From the NCBI GenBank assembly GCA_036833635.1, contig DAITPJ010000025.1, forward strand, positions 1 to 24,422: 24,422 nucleotides of DNA, in the 5' to 3' direction. The translations under genes and the position numbers were made by a program. The DNA is from Terrimesophilobacter sp036833635 (GTDB taxonomy: Bacteria; Actinomycetota; Actinomycetes; Actinomycetales; Microbacteriaceae). The notes beneath the pieces were generated by a model. That model saw nothing but the letters and a program-made list of their open reading frames with translations. It had not been told where the DNA came from and did no database searches. Below are positions 1-6,998 of this stretch, in pieces. Numbering within the stretch: the stretch's first letter is position 1; each line of letters starts with the position of its first letter.

Positions 1-125
1 TCGTCGACCAGGTCGGCGCTCTCGCCGACCTCGGGATCACGCGCGTCTACTTCCAGATCCTGGACCTGCAGGACCTCGACCACCTCGACTTCCTCGCGCG
101 CGAGGTCGTGCCGCAGTTCGCCTGA
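1..125 (+). CDS. LLM-class F420-dependent oxidoreductase, 3' end only
   Basis: The open frame enters from the left edge and ends at a TGA at 123-125, giving about 40 residues with the ending DHLDFLAREVVPQFA. The preceding stretch (DQVGALADLGITRVYFQILDLQDLDHL) is the typical C-terminal beta-alpha turn of luciferase-like, F420-dependent oxidoreductases, in which the last barrel strand is followed by an acidic helix. Such enzymes use reduced coenzyme F420 or FMN in the cytoplasm; the substrate cannot be told from this fragment. It is convergent with the DDN-family gene, whose stop lies 3 nt away. The catalytic and cofactor regions lie outside the window, so the family call rests on the tail alone. 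Confidence 0.7.
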   Translation, partial: VDQVGALADLGITRVYFQILDLQDLDHLDFLAREVVPQFA

Positions 126-128
126 GCG

Positions 129-581
129 TCAGGCCATGGGGTCGAGAATGACGACCGGGATGTCGCGGTCGGTCTTCTCCTGGTAGCCACGGTAGTCCGG
201 CCAGATCTCGGCCATGAGCTCCCAGAGCCCCGGCTTCTCAGCGGGCGTCGCGGTGCGGGCGATCGCGCGGAACTTCCGCTCGTGCACCTGCGCGCGGACC
301 TCTGGGTGTTCCCGCAGGTTCACGTACCAGGCCGGATGCTGCGGGTGTCCGCCCTTCGAGGCGACGAGGATGACCCGGCCTTCATCCTCGCCGTAGAGCA
401 GGACGGTGCGCCTCCAGAGTCCGGACTTCGCACCCTTCGTCGTGAGGAGCATGAGCGGCTGGCCGCGAAGCGTCGGCCAGACCGTGCCATCGGACTCGTC
501 GTACTCCCTCAGCTGCTTCGCGACCCACTCGGTCGTGTTGTCAAGGGGATGTTCTGGGCTCGAGCCGGGATCGGTGGTCAT
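129..581 (-). CDS. Nitroreductase/deazaflavin-dependent oxidoreductase (DDN family)
   Basis: 150 residues, the usual size of the DDN (Rv3547-like) family, F420H2-dependent quinone or nitro reductases with a split beta-barrel fold. Family hallmarks are visible: LTTKGAKSGLWRRTVLLY around residues 45-63 (the T-x-G-x-K/R-SG-x-x-R motif that contacts the F420 phosphates), the block ASKGGHPQHPAWYVNLREHPEV (74-95), and a C-terminal RDIPVVILDP. In mycobacteria relatives reduce menaquinone or activate nitroimidazoles; the native substrate here is unknown. The start is the ATG at 581-579. It is preceded by GGGAGC and by TAGCGT at 593-588, so it may be leaderless. It is convergent with an LLM-type gene, which also points to F420 use by the host. 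Confidence 0.88.
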   Translation of the reverse strand: MTTDPGSSPEHPLDNTTEWVAKQLREYDESDGTVWPTLRGQPLMLLTTKGAKSGLWRRTVLLYGEDEGRVILVASKGGHPQHPAWYVNLREHPEVRAQVHERKFRAIARTATPAEKPGLWELMAEIWPDYRGYQEKTDRDIPVVILDPMA

Positions 582-587
582 GCTCCC

Positions 588-593
588 ACGCTA
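588..593 (-). promoter_or_regulatory. -10 box, probably leaderless promoter of the DDN gene
   Basis: On the minus strand TAGCGT is followed by six bases and then ATG. That spacing would put transcription initiation on the start codon. The GGGAG between them could alternatively act as a closely spaced ribosome binding site. Confidence 0.45.
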
Positions 594-595
594 GT

Positions 596-1843
596 TCAGA
601 GATGAGGGCGCCGCTTCGACGGGCCCGCTTCCGCAGCAGGCTTGAGCAGCGACGCGGGCCGCACGAGGTCCGTCCCGAACCGTTGCCCGACGTCATCGAT
701 CGCGCGCTCGGCGCCCCGCCAGTCCCCGTCGTCGTCCCACAGGCCCTGGACCGTGGCCCCGGCCGCGGCGAGCTGCTCCATGCGAACGCCGATGAGGCGA
801 ACCGGCGGATGCGCGCCCACTGTCTCGTAGAGAGAGCGCACCTCGTCGGCGATCCGTCGGCCGACATCCGTGGCCTCGGCGAGCGTTCGCGAGCGTGTGA
901 TCGTCGTGAAGTCCGCGTAGCGAAGCTTGAGCACGACCGTGCGACCCTCGACACCGGAGGCCCGCAGCCGACGCGCCACCTGCGTCGCCTGCCGCAGCAG
1001 CTCGCGGCGCAGCGTGGCGGCATCCGACACGTCGACCTCGAAGGTCACCTCATGGCCGATGCTCTTCTCGAGGGTGTCAGTGGTGACCGAGCGGGGGTCG
1101 ACGCCGTTCGCGAGAGCGTGAAGCTTATCGGCCCCGGCGTCACCCACGATGCGCCGCAGCGCCGCGATCGGGGTCTCGGCAATCTCGCCTATCGTGTGCA
1201 ACCCGCGCCCGAGGAGCGCCTTCTCGGTCACGGCGCCGACGCCCCACAGCGCCGAGACGGGCAGCGGATGCAGGAACGCGAGGGTCTCGGACTTCGGGAT
1301 CACGAGCAGCCCATCCGGTTTCGCCCTGCCCGAGGCCAGTTTGGCGACGAATTTCGTCGCAGCCGCCCCCACCGAGCACGCGAGGCCCGTCTCCGCGCGT
1401 ACCCGCTGCCGGATGAGCGCGCCCACGTCGGCCGGCGAGCCGATCACGCCTCGCGCGCCGGCGACATCCAGGAACGCCTCGTCGATGCCGAGACGCTCGA
1501 CGATCGGCGTCATGTCGTCGAAGATCGCCATGACCTGGTGCGAGTAGTGCCGGTACTTCTCGAAGTGCGGCTCGAGCACGATCGCGCTCGGGCACAGTTG
1601 CAGTGCGCGAGCGAGCGGGATGGCCGAACGCACGCCGAATTTGCGGGCCGGATAGTTGGCTGCCGTCACGACCGAGCGCGACGAGTTGTGCGCGACGACG
1701 ACGGGCCTGTCGACGAGCTCTGGCCGGTCGAGAAGCTCGACCGAGGCGAAGAACGCGTCGAGGTCGACGTGCAGGATCGTGGCCGTCGAGCTGTCGACGG
1801 ATGCGGCGCTCACCTGCCGCGTGCTGCCATCCTGCCTGCCCAT
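596..1843 (-). CDS. dinB: DNA polymerase IV (Y-family translesion polymerase)
   Basis: 415 residues, normal for actinobacterial DinB. The Y-family palm motif ILHVDLDAFFASVE (residues 23-36) supplies metal-binding Asp27 and Asp29, and RLGIDEAFLDV (117-127) supplies the Asp121-Glu122 pair. It has Gly119 where many homologues have Ser before IDEA. The GLACSVGAAATKFVAKLAS-type fingers/palm segment and the helix-hairpin-helix LWGVGAVTEKALLGRG follow, then a little-finger domain from about residue 245. The enzyme copies past DNA lesions with low fidelity. The start ATG (1843-1841) sits six bases after TAGCCT. Upstream spacing resembles the RecA-independent damage promoter of actinobacteria, described separately. 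The C-terminus (residues ~405-415) is basic. The next gene downstream on the same strand is the DDN gene, with only 14 nt between them. Confidence 0.96.
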   Translation of the reverse strand: MGRQDGSTRQVSAASVDSSTATILHVDLDAFFASVELLDRPELVDRPVVVAHNSSRSVVTAANYPARKFGVRSAIPLARALQLCPSAIVLEPHFEKYRHYSHQVMAIFDDMTPIVERLGIDEAFLDVAGARGVIGSPADVGALIRQRVRAETGLACSVGAAATKFVAKLASGRAKPDGLLVIPKSETLAFLHPLPVSALWGVGAVTEKALLGRGLHTIGEIAETPIAALRRIVGDAGADKLHALANGVDPRSVTTDTLEKSIGHEVTFEVDVSDAATLRRELLRQATQVARRLRASGVEGRTVVLKLRYADFTTITRSRTLAEATDVGRRIADEVRSLYETVGAHPPVRLIGVRMEQLAAAGATVQGLWDDDGDWRGAERAIDDVGQRFGTDLVRPASLLKPAAEAGPSKRRPHL

Positions 1844-1849
1844 GCCCTC

Positions 1850-1872
1850 AGGCTAATGGGGTCGGGCGACAG
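1850..1872 (-). promoter_or_regulatory. Candidate PafBC-type (RecA-independent) promoter of dinB
   Basis: Reading on the minus strand, CTGTCGCCC (1872-1864) is followed by exactly eight bases, then TAGCCT (1855-1850), six bases, and the dinB ATG. The mycobacterial RecA-independent DNA-damage promoter is TTGTCRGTG-N8-TANNNT. The TGTCG core, the spacing and the TANNNT box match; the first base and the weaker GTG triplet do not. The spacing match makes it worth listing, but three or four of nine positions differ. Confidence 0.4.
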
Positions 1873-1875
1873 GAG

Positions 1876-2697
1876 TCAGGTCGCGCGTGCGGCAAGGCGT
1901 TGACGCAGGGCCCTGATCGGCTTGAGCACAGGGTACAAGGCAAAGAACACGAACATGGGCGCCCTCAGAACGGGGTTCATGAGTCCGTGACGCGCATAGG
2001 TGCGTTCGAACCGGCGAACGTAGTACGCGTAGTCCCGAGGGGAATCCTCGAGGCGCCGCGCGGACATCCCGCTCACCATCGTCGGCACATAGGCGACGTC
2101 AAGATCGTTCTGCGCGAGATGAACCGAGAGGTCGATGTCCTCGTGAAGCTCATCGACCTCGTCACGGCAGACGACCCCGCGAATCGCGAGCCACGCGCTG
2201 CGCCGGATGGCCATATTGCTTCCGAAGAGGAAGTGGTAGTCCCGCGTGAGCTTCAGGATGATGCGGCGCACCCTGTCGTCGGCCTTGAGCCCGAAGCGAC
2301 GCAACGGCATGTCGTAGTAGAGCACAGGGCCGGTCGCCGCCGCGACGTTCTCATCGGCGAAAGCCTTCTGCACCTCTGCCACCCAGTTGGGTTCGATGAC
2401 AGAGTCGGCGTCGATGCGCCCGATGACGGTCCCCTGGGCCCGATCGAGGCCAAAGTTCCGCGTGGGGACGAGTCCCTGCTCCTCGTTCTGTTCGAAATAC
2501 AGCAACGGGCTGTCCGGGTGCTCCTCCTGGATGGCCTTGACAATAGCGGCCGTGCCGTCGGTCGAGCGGTTGTCGACCACGATGATCTCGCTCGCCGGGA
2601 CGGTCTGGAGGATGGCGGCCATGACGCACGCGCGGATGGACGCCTCCTCGTTGTACGCGGGGATGACGATCGAGACGGTGGGGAGGTGGGCGGGCAT
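1876..2697 (-). CDS. Family 2 glycosyltransferase
   Basis: 273 residues with a GT-A fold signature: VSIVIPAYNEEASIRACV (8-25), the nucleotide-binding Asp in VVDNRSTDGT (Asp42), the metal-binding DXD in GRIDADSVIEPNW (Asp96, Asp98), and the acceptor/base motif HEDIDLSVHLA (186-196). The tail (after residue ~235, PVLRAPMFVFFALYPVLKPIRALRQRLA) is hydrophobic then basic, suggesting membrane association through one short segment. It probably transfers a sugar from a nucleotide-sugar donor to a lipid or cell-wall acceptor at the inner membrane face; donor and acceptor cannot be read from sequence. The ATG at 2697 has GGGGA three bases upstream and TACATT a little further out (2711-2706). It stands alone between dinB and the M23 peptidase, all on the minus strand. 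Confidence 0.9.
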   Translation of the reverse strand: MPAHLPTVSIVIPAYNEEASIRACVMAAILQTVPASEIIVVDNRSTDGTAAIVKAIQEEHPDSPLLYFEQNEEQGLVPTRNFGLDRAQGTVIGRIDADSVIEPNWVAEVQKAFADENVAAATGPVLYYDMPLRRFGLKADDRVRRIILKLTRDYHFLFGSNMAIRRSAWLAIRGVVCRDEVDELHEDIDLSVHLAQNDLDVAYVPTMVSGMSARRLEDSPRDYAYYVRRFERTYARHGLMNPVLRAPMFVFFALYPVLKPIRALRQRLAARAT

Positions 2698-2737
2698 CAG
2701 TCCCCAATGTAGTGCCTCGGGGCCGTCGTCCGCGTGC

Positions 2738-3457
2738 CTATCCGAGCCGCGCGTGCATCCATCCGAGCGGATTCACCGGCGCCCCGCCTACCCACACCTC
2801 GAAGTGCAGGTGCGGGCCTGTGCTCTCCCCCGTGCTTCCGACAAGGCCGATGACCTGCCCGACCTTGACGGTGTCGCCGACCGCCAGCGGCATCGACCCG
2901 TGCTGCATGTGGCCGTAATAGCTCACGATCCGCTGCCCGTCGATGACGTGCTCGATCCCGACATGGACGCCGAGCGCGGCATTGAACGGACTGTTGGTCT
3001 CGATGACGACCCCGGCGGCGATGGCATGGACGGGCGCGCCGTAACCGGGGTCGAAGTCGACGCCCTTGTGGAAGGTCGAGCATCCGGCGCATGGGGCGAC
3101 TCGCGGGCCGTAACCGCTCGCGACCTTGAGGCTCGCCAGCGGCCACTGCAGGGGCGGGGGTGCGAGAACGGTGTAGGTGTCGCGCTCGACCGTCAGCGGA
3201 GCGGTCGCCACGACCTTCAGGACCTGGGACTCCGGGACTTCCACCGTGGTGACCGACTGGGCGTAGGCGGGCACGGCGATGCCCGCCGCGACGGCGACAC
3301 CGACCCCTACGGTCGAGGCCAGAACGTTCCTGAGCACGGCGCGCACGGTGCGGATCTGATGGAGTCGCCGAACGGACCGGGCACTCAATCCGGGCAGGTC
3401 AGGCTTCGCAGCACGCTTCGGCGCGCGCGCGGGCGGGCGTGGTGGGATCTTGTGCAC
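2738..3457 (-). CDS. Exported M23 (LytM-type) peptidoglycan peptidase
   Basis: The chosen GTG start (3457-3455) has GGAAGA eight bases upstream and gives 239 residues. The same frame stays open to 3634, but that extension lacks a good binding site and would place about 60 unlikely residues before the signal sequence. Residues ~36-67 (basic, then LASTVGVGVAVAAGIAVPAYAQS) are a signal peptide ending in AYA-Q. The LytM domain has the zinc ligands His130 and Asp134 (FHKGVDFDPGYG), His183 (YYGHM) and the HxH pair His216/His218 (GPHLHFEVW). C123-x2-C126 just before the domain is unusual for such enzymes and could form a disulfide outside the cell. It should act in the cell wall as an endopeptidase or amidase activator. 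It is divergent from dps. Confidence 0.9.
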   Translation of the reverse strand: MHKIPPRPPARAPKRAAKPDLPGLSARSVRRLHQIRTVRAVLRNVLASTVGVGVAVAAGIAVPAYAQSVTTVEVPESQVLKVVATAPLTVERDTYTVLAPPPLQWPLASLKVASGYGPRVAPCAGCSTFHKGVDFDPGYGAPVHAIAAGVVIETNSPFNAALGVHVGIEHVIDGQRIVSYYGHMQHGSMPLAVGDTVKVGQVIGLVGSTGESTGPHLHFEVWVGGAPVNPLGWMHARLG

Positions 3458-3523
3458 GTCGTGTTCTTCCAGATCGTTGCTCGGCAGCGCGACGCAAGGT
3501 CGCAGCGGAGCACTCGGACAAAC

Positions 3524-3537
3524 GCGCATCGATGCGC
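3524..3537. repeat. 14-bp perfect palindrome upstream of the M23 gene
   Basis: GCGCATCGATGCGC reads identically on both strands and lies 67 bp upstream of the chosen M23 start, within the M23/dps intergenic region. It could be an operator for a dimeric regulator or a short RNA hairpin in the M23 leader; nothing else identifies it. Confidence 0.4.
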
Positions 3538-3681
3538 TCGGATGGGACGTCCCCGTGGGGCTCTCGCGGTATCGGCATGTCACCGGCGGCAGTCTCACAC
3601 CGGTGCGCGCACACTGTTCCCGCGCCGCCGACAAGTCTGAAGTGCGAACCTCCGCGTTTCCTGTGGAGGAGAGGAGCAGGG

Positions 3682-3699
3682 TCTCGGCTCATCCCGAGA
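3682..3699. repeat. Inverted repeat near the dps promoter
   Basis: TCTCGG and CCGAGA form a six-base inverted repeat around a six-base centre, ending 10 bases before the TAGGGT box of dps. The position (-22 to -39 relative to the dps ATG) fits an operator overlapping the -35 region. No known regulator consensus is recognised. Confidence 0.3.
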
Positions 3700-3708
3700 A
3701 TCGCGGCG

Positions 3709-3714
3709 TAGGGT
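3709..3714 (+). promoter_or_regulatory. -10 box of a leaderless dps transcript
   Basis: TAGGGT is followed by six bases and the dps ATG. No convincing ribosome binding site exists apart from the overlapping GGGTGA, so initiation at or next to the ATG is the simplest reading. Confidence 0.5.
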
Positions 3715-3720
3715 GACGAC

Positions 3721-4185
3721 ATGAAAGCAAGCAAAACTCTCTCAGACAGTCTCCAGGCCGTTCTCGTCGACCTCATCGAACTCGCCACCCAGGGCAAGCA
3801 GGCCCATTGGAACGTCGTAGGGTCGAACTTCCGCGATCTGCACCTTCAACTCGACGAGATCGTCGCGGCCGCGCGTGGGCTCTCGGATGTCGTGGCTGAG
3901 CGGATGCGCGCCCTCGAGGTGCTGCCGGATGGGCGCTCCGCGACGGTGTCCAAGGCAACGAGTCTTGCGGCCTTTCCGCCCGACCAGGTCGACACGAAGG
4001 AGGTCGTGAGCCTCGTGACCGAGCGGCTTCAGGCTGTCGCCGACACGGCCAGGAGCGTCCATGACGCCGTCGACGAAGAGGATCCGACGACCGCGGACAT
4101 CCTGCACGTCGTCATCGAGAAGGTCGAGCAGTTCGCCTGGATGGTGAGCGCGGAGACGCAGAAGCCGCGCAAGCGCAGCGCGTGA
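3721..4185 (+). CDS. dps: Dps-family ferritin-like DNA-protecting protein
   Basis: 154 residues of the ferritin-like Dps family. The intersubunit ferroxidase ligands are all present with the exact family spacing: His29 (KQAHWN), His41 and Asp45 (LHLQLDEI), Asp56 and Glu60 (LSDVVAERM). Dps forms a hollow dodecamer that oxidises Fe(II) with peroxide and stores it as ferric mineral, protecting DNA under oxidative stress. The C-terminus is short and basic (TQKPRKRSA), which may give weak DNA contact as in other actinobacterial Dps proteins. The ATG follows a TAGGGT box by six bases. The gene ends 8 nt from the convergent GNAT gene. Confidence 0.95.
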   Translation: MKASKTLSDSLQAVLVDLIELATQGKQAHWNVVGSNFRDLHLQLDEIVAAARGLSDVVAERMRALEVLPDGRSATVSKATSLAAFPPDQVDTKEVVSLVTERLQAVADTARSVHDAVDEEDPTTADILHVVIEKVEQFAWMVSAETQKPRKRSA

Positions 4186-4192
4186 TGCGACG

Positions 4193-4690
4193 TCAGGCCA
4201 GCGGCCGCGCGAGGAGTGCGACCGTCGCGTAGTCGGTCTTCTGCTGGCCGACCTCGTGGAAACCCAGGCGCCGGTGGAAGGCGAGCGACGCGGGATTCGG
4301 CGGATCGAGATTGACCTCGCAGGTGACCTCGACGCGCCCCTGACCGATCGCCAGGTCCGCGACCCGCTCGTAGAGCGTCTGGCCGATGCGCATCCCCCGC
4401 GCCTCCTCGGCGACGACGATCCTGTCGACGTAGACGTGGTCGCTTCCCCGCTCCTCGAAGTAGCGGTAGTTCGGGCTCGCGTAGTCGGAACCGGGCCCGA
4501 AGCCGATGATGAAGCCGACCAGTTCGTCATCCACGACCGCGGCGAAGCCGAAGGTACTCGCCTCGAGCAGGGCCCGCAGCTCCGCGTCGGTGGCCACGGG
4601 GACCGCAGGCGTCGCGGAATTGTTGAGAGCCCTGATGGCGGGCACGTCGAGCGGGGTGAGTTCGCGCAGGGCGGGAAAGTGCTGGCGCAT
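4193..4690 (-). CDS. GNAT-family N-acetyltransferase
   Basis: 165 residues with a single GNAT fold. Motif A is VDRIVVAEEARGMRIGQTLYERV (residues ~88-110), where the R-G-M-R-I-G turn binds the acetyl-CoA pyrophosphate. Motif B follows as NLDPPNPASLAFHRRLGFHEVG (~127-148), with the NxxSLAFHRRLGF element typical of the family. It acetylates an amine of a small molecule or protein in the cytoplasm; nothing in sequence or context fixes the substrate. The start ATG (4690) follows CACACT by six bases. It is convergent with dps and lies 28 nt upstream of the end of the small orphan gene. Confidence 0.88.
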   Translation of the reverse strand: MRQHFPALRELTPLDVPAIRALNNSATPAVPVATDAELRALLEASTFGFAAVVDDELVGFIIGFGPGSDYASPNYRYFEERGSDHVYVDRIVVAEEARGMRIGQTLYERVADLAIGQGRVEVTCEVNLDPPNPASLAFHRRLGFHEVGQQKTDYATVALLARPLA

Positions 4691-4696
4691 TCACCC

Positions 4697-4702
4697 AGTG
4701 TG
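4697..4702 (-). promoter_or_regulatory. Weak -10-like box before the GNAT gene at 4690
   Basis: CACACT, six bases, then ATG on the minus strand. It differs from TANNNT only in its first base. The other GNAT gene (start 20927) has the same CACACT at the same distance. Confidence 0.3.
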
Positions 4703-4718
4703 GCCCATCCGGCGGCGG

Positions 4719-4991
4719 TCAGTCCGCGTCGGGCAGGTCGAGGAGGGTGTACGGCATCGCCCGGGAGATGAGCAGAAGCTCGATGCCGTCGGCGTGGTGC
4801 AACGGGACGAGTTCGTCCTCGCCGCTCTCGATCACGACACGCGCGTGCCGGAGGAAGATGCGTGCCATCTCCGGCGAGCAGGTGAAACGTCGGCCGCCGT
4901 ACTGGATGCAGGCGCGTTCAGGCGCTGAGGGTGCAACGGTCGGAGTCGCCACCGCAGGCCCCGAATCCGTTCGCAGCGGGATAGCGGCCAT
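4719..4991 (-). CDS. Small protein of unknown function
   Basis: I do not recognise this protein. From the ATG at 4991 it has 90 residues; an ATG three codons upstream (5000) is also possible, but GGGAG (5005-5001) abuts that one and lies nine bases before the 4991 ATG. The first ~25 residues are Pro/Ala/Ser/Thr-rich and probably disordered. The rest (ACIQYGGRRFTCSPEMARIFLRHARVVIESGEDELVPLHHADGIELLLISRAMPYTLLDLPD) looks like a compact alpha/beta domain with two cysteines. Its final LISRAMPYTLLDLP stretch is hydrophobic but too short for a membrane span. Codon use matches neighbouring genes, which supports it being real. It lies alone between the GNAT gene and the divergent paralogue pair. Confidence 0.6.
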   Translation of the reverse strand: MAAIPLRTDSGPAVATPTVAPSAPERACIQYGGRRFTCSPEMARIFLRHARVVIESGEDELVPLHHADGIELLLISRAMPYTLLDLPDAD

Positions 4992-5098
4992 CGAACTCAT
5001 CTCCCAACGTGGTGCTCGTGCCGGGTGATCCCGATGCTACGCGCGGAGCGTCGCGGCGACCGGGGTTCCCATGAACCTCACGGCCAGGGCGGGCCGCC

Positions 5099-5128
5099 TT
5101 GCTGAGAATGCTTCGTAACGTGTAGCTT
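5099..5128 (+). promoter_or_regulatory. Candidate promoter for the tandem paralogue pair
   Basis: TTGCTG at 5099-5104 and TAGCTT at 5123-5128 are separated by 18 bases, a plausible sigma-70 spacing. The predicted leader to the GTG at 5188 is about 50 bases and contains the ribosome binding site GGAGAG (5179-5184). Confidence 0.4.
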
Positions 5129-5187
5129 CATGATGAACGGCGTTCAGGATTCCTCCGAACCCGACAGGCCCGAAAATCGGAGAGATC

Positions 5188-6054
5188 GTGAACTCGAAGA
5201 ACAAGCGCGCGCTCATCGCGCTCTGCAGCGGCGTCGCACTGGTGATCGGAATCGCCGCGATCGTTGTTCCCCTCGTCGCCGGGGCCGGAACCACCACATC
5301 CGCCGACACCCTCGACATCGTCCAGCGGGCCCCAGCCGACTCCGCCGATGGTGTCAGTCCTTATGCGAACGCCCCCGTCATCGGATCGATCATGTATCCG
5401 ATCGTGAGCACGGACCCGATGAACTCGAACTTCTGGCGGGTCCCCGTCGACGCGCCGTTCTCGACGATGCCGGAAGGCCAGATGTGCGACCCCGCGCAGA
5501 TGGCCTGGCTGGCCGAGCACGCGGAACCGGGGCGGCCAGTGGGCCTTCCCGTGGAGGCCCAGGTCAGGAACAGCGCGGATACCGGCGCGTCGATGTCGAT
5601 CGGCAATATCCATGCCGACGGGGAACTAGTTCCGAACTCGCAGGTCGTGACTCTCCAGTGCGGCGGCATCGGGGGTGGTGGCAGCCAGATCATCCTTCTC
5701 GCACTCGACGGCAGCCCCGGCGTCTGGGGCGCCCCGAGCGGCTGGGAGGAGAACCCCCAGCCCGAGGGCGCGGTCGCGACCCTGAATCTTGCTCCCGGCG
5801 AGATCGCCGAGCTGACGTTCGTGATCGCCGAATCCACGAAGCGCTTCAAAGGCCGGATCGTCGCCGACGTCGCGAGCCCCGAGGCGGGAACCGTCGTGCT
5901 CGTCGATGACCTGGACTTCCCCTCGCTCCCGATGCCCGGCTTCTATCTCAGTTTCGCGAACGGCTGGTTCGAATGCAGCAGACCCGGTAGCGGAAGCACG
6001 CCGTGCACCTTCGCCGAGGCCGAGGAACTCCTGAGAGAGGCGGGACGGAGCTGA
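5188..6054 (+). CDS. Membrane-anchored extracytoplasmic protein, paralogue A of a tandem pair
   Basis: 288 residues of unknown function. It starts at GTG 5188 with GGAGAG just upstream. Residues 1-7 are basic, and 8-33 (LIALCSGVALVIGIAAIVVPLVAGAG) form one membrane segment or uncleaved signal anchor, so the rest should face outside. The exterior part has a Gly-rich stretch (GGIGGGGS, 159-166), a shared NLAPGE motif (200-205), and four cysteines at 100, 158, 263 and 273. The next gene matches this plan: C at 100, 157, 267 and 279, CxxxQxxWLxxxAEP after the first Cys, VxLQC/VLVLC at the second, NLAPGE, and GWFEC/GGFEC at the third. The pair therefore arose by duplication. Two disulfides are likely. 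No enzyme motif is visible; a beta-rich ligand-binding or surface role is only a guess. Confidence 0.8.
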   Translation: MNSKNKRALIALCSGVALVIGIAAIVVPLVAGAGTTTSADTLDIVQRAPADSADGVSPYANAPVIGSIMYPIVSTDPMNSNFWRVPVDAPFSTMPEGQMCDPAQMAWLAEHAEPGRPVGLPVEAQVRNSADTGASMSIGNIHADGELVPNSQVVTLQCGGIGGGGSQIILLALDGSPGVWGAPSGWEENPQPEGAVATLNLAPGEIAELTFVIAESTKRFKGRIVADVASPEAGTVVLVDDLDFPSLPMPGFYLSFANGWFECSRPGSGSTPCTFAEAEELLREAGRS

Positions 6055-6065
6055 GCGAGGAGACA

Positions 6066-6962
6066 GTGCCGGACGACGGGATGCCGGCACGCCCGGAACA
6101 ACCTTTGAGCGATGAGGCCACCCCCGCTCCCTCGAAACCACGCGCTCGCAAGGGATGGTCGACCACGACCAAGGTCATCAGCGCGACGATCGCCGTCGTG
6201 GGTGCCGTGACGGGAGTGGTCTCCGTGGTCCAGGTCATGACCCGCGACACGAGCGGCTTCCACACCCTGAGCCTCACAGCGACAGCGACGACGAGTGGTA
6301 CCACCGAGTTCGCCCTGCCGCTCTCCGAAATCGATGCCGGGTTCCCGGCATCCGCCACCCCGTGCGGCTCAGAACAGCTCGACTGGCTCGAGGCCCGCGC
6401 TGAGCCGCTTGAGCGACGGCTTCGCATCGAGATGCGCAACAACGCGAGCGAAGGCGCCATGCTCGCCCTCGTCGGCTTCCGGGCCGAAATCGAATCGGCG
6501 AAGAGCGATTCGACGACGCACGTTCTCGTCCTCTGCCCGACCGACACGCCCGTCACGGCCGTGCGGGCCGCCGCCCTCACCGTCGATACGGCGGAGGCGA
6601 CGGCGCGCTTTCGAGCGCTCAGGAACACGCAGCAGTCCCAGGCCATTCCCGACATCCCGGTCAGCTGGAACCTCGCCCCGGGCGAGACCGGGGTGCTCGA
6701 CATCGAGCTCAGCGCCGAACGCAGCACTGCCGGCTCCCTCGTGGTCACCGCCCTGAGCGGACGCGACCAGAGCGCCCTTCCGATCGTCGGCTCAGACTTC
6801 GAGCTTCCCGGGCTGTGGCGACACGGTGACAGCTACCTCATCGTCGGCGCGGGCGGGTTCGAGTGCGTTCGCGAGGTGCCGGGAGGCGAGGCCGTGGGGT
6901 GCGATGACGAGGACACGGCGGACCTCGCACGCGTGCGGGACGTGGCGTACAGCGCCAGCTGA
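6066..6962 (+). CDS. Membrane-anchored extracytoplasmic protein, paralogue B of a tandem pair
   Basis: 298 residues from GTG 6066, which lies 11 nt after the stop of paralogue A and just after GAGGAG (6057-6062). The frame is open from a GTG at 6003 inside gene A, and an ATG at 6081 is another option. A Pro-rich cytoplasmic tail of about 30 residues ends in basic residues (KPRARKG), followed by one membrane segment (VISATIAVVGAVTGVVSVVQV, 37-57). The exterior domain repeats the plan of paralogue A: C100-GSEQLDWLEARAEP, LVLC157, NLAPGE (202-207), GGFEC267, C279. The very close spacing implies one operon and possibly a heteromeric complex. The Gly-rich loop of A is missing in B. No known domain is recognised. 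Confidence 0.8.
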   Translation: MPDDGMPARPEQPLSDEATPAPSKPRARKGWSTTTKVISATIAVVGAVTGVVSVVQVMTRDTSGFHTLSLTATATTSGTTEFALPLSEIDAGFPASATPCGSEQLDWLEARAEPLERRLRIEMRNNASEGAMLALVGFRAEIESAKSDSTTHVLVLCPTDTPVTAVRAAALTVDTAEATARFRALRNTQQSQAIPDIPVSWNLAPGETGVLDIELSAERSTAGSLVVTALSGRDQSALPIVGSDFELPGLWRHGDSYLIVGAGGFECVREVPGGEAVGCDDEDTADLARVRDVAYSAS

Positions 6963-6998
6963 GCAGGATGCTCACCAGCGCGCGGAGCAGCGCGGACG

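Noticed and set aside
3458..3634. N-terminal extension of the M23 peptidase to ATG 3634
   Set aside because: It would add about 60 Pro/Arg/Cys-rich residues before a normal signal peptide, and only the GTG at 3457 has a well-spaced ribosome binding site.
2387..3640. A 417-codon plus-strand frame across the GT2 and M23 genes
   Set aside because: Shadow of two well-supported minus-strand genes; low-complexity charged composition and no start signal.
3458..3720. A c-di-AMP (ydaO-type) riboswitch upstream of the M23 peptidase
   Set aside because: Actinobacterial wall-hydrolase genes often have one, so I looked for its conserved blocks on the minus strand. Only a short GTCCGAG-like piece was found, and the required GGGTGAA-type and pseudoknot segments are missing.
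5136..5146. GAACGGCGTTC as an SOS box upstream of the paralogue pair
   Set aside because: The half-sites are separated by three bases instead of four and flanking bases do not match TCGAAC/GTTCGA.
5130..5909. A 259-codon plus-strand frame overlapping paralogue A
   Set aside because: Arg/Gly-rich shadow in another frame; paralogue A has a ribosome binding site, a membrane anchor and a matching neighbour.
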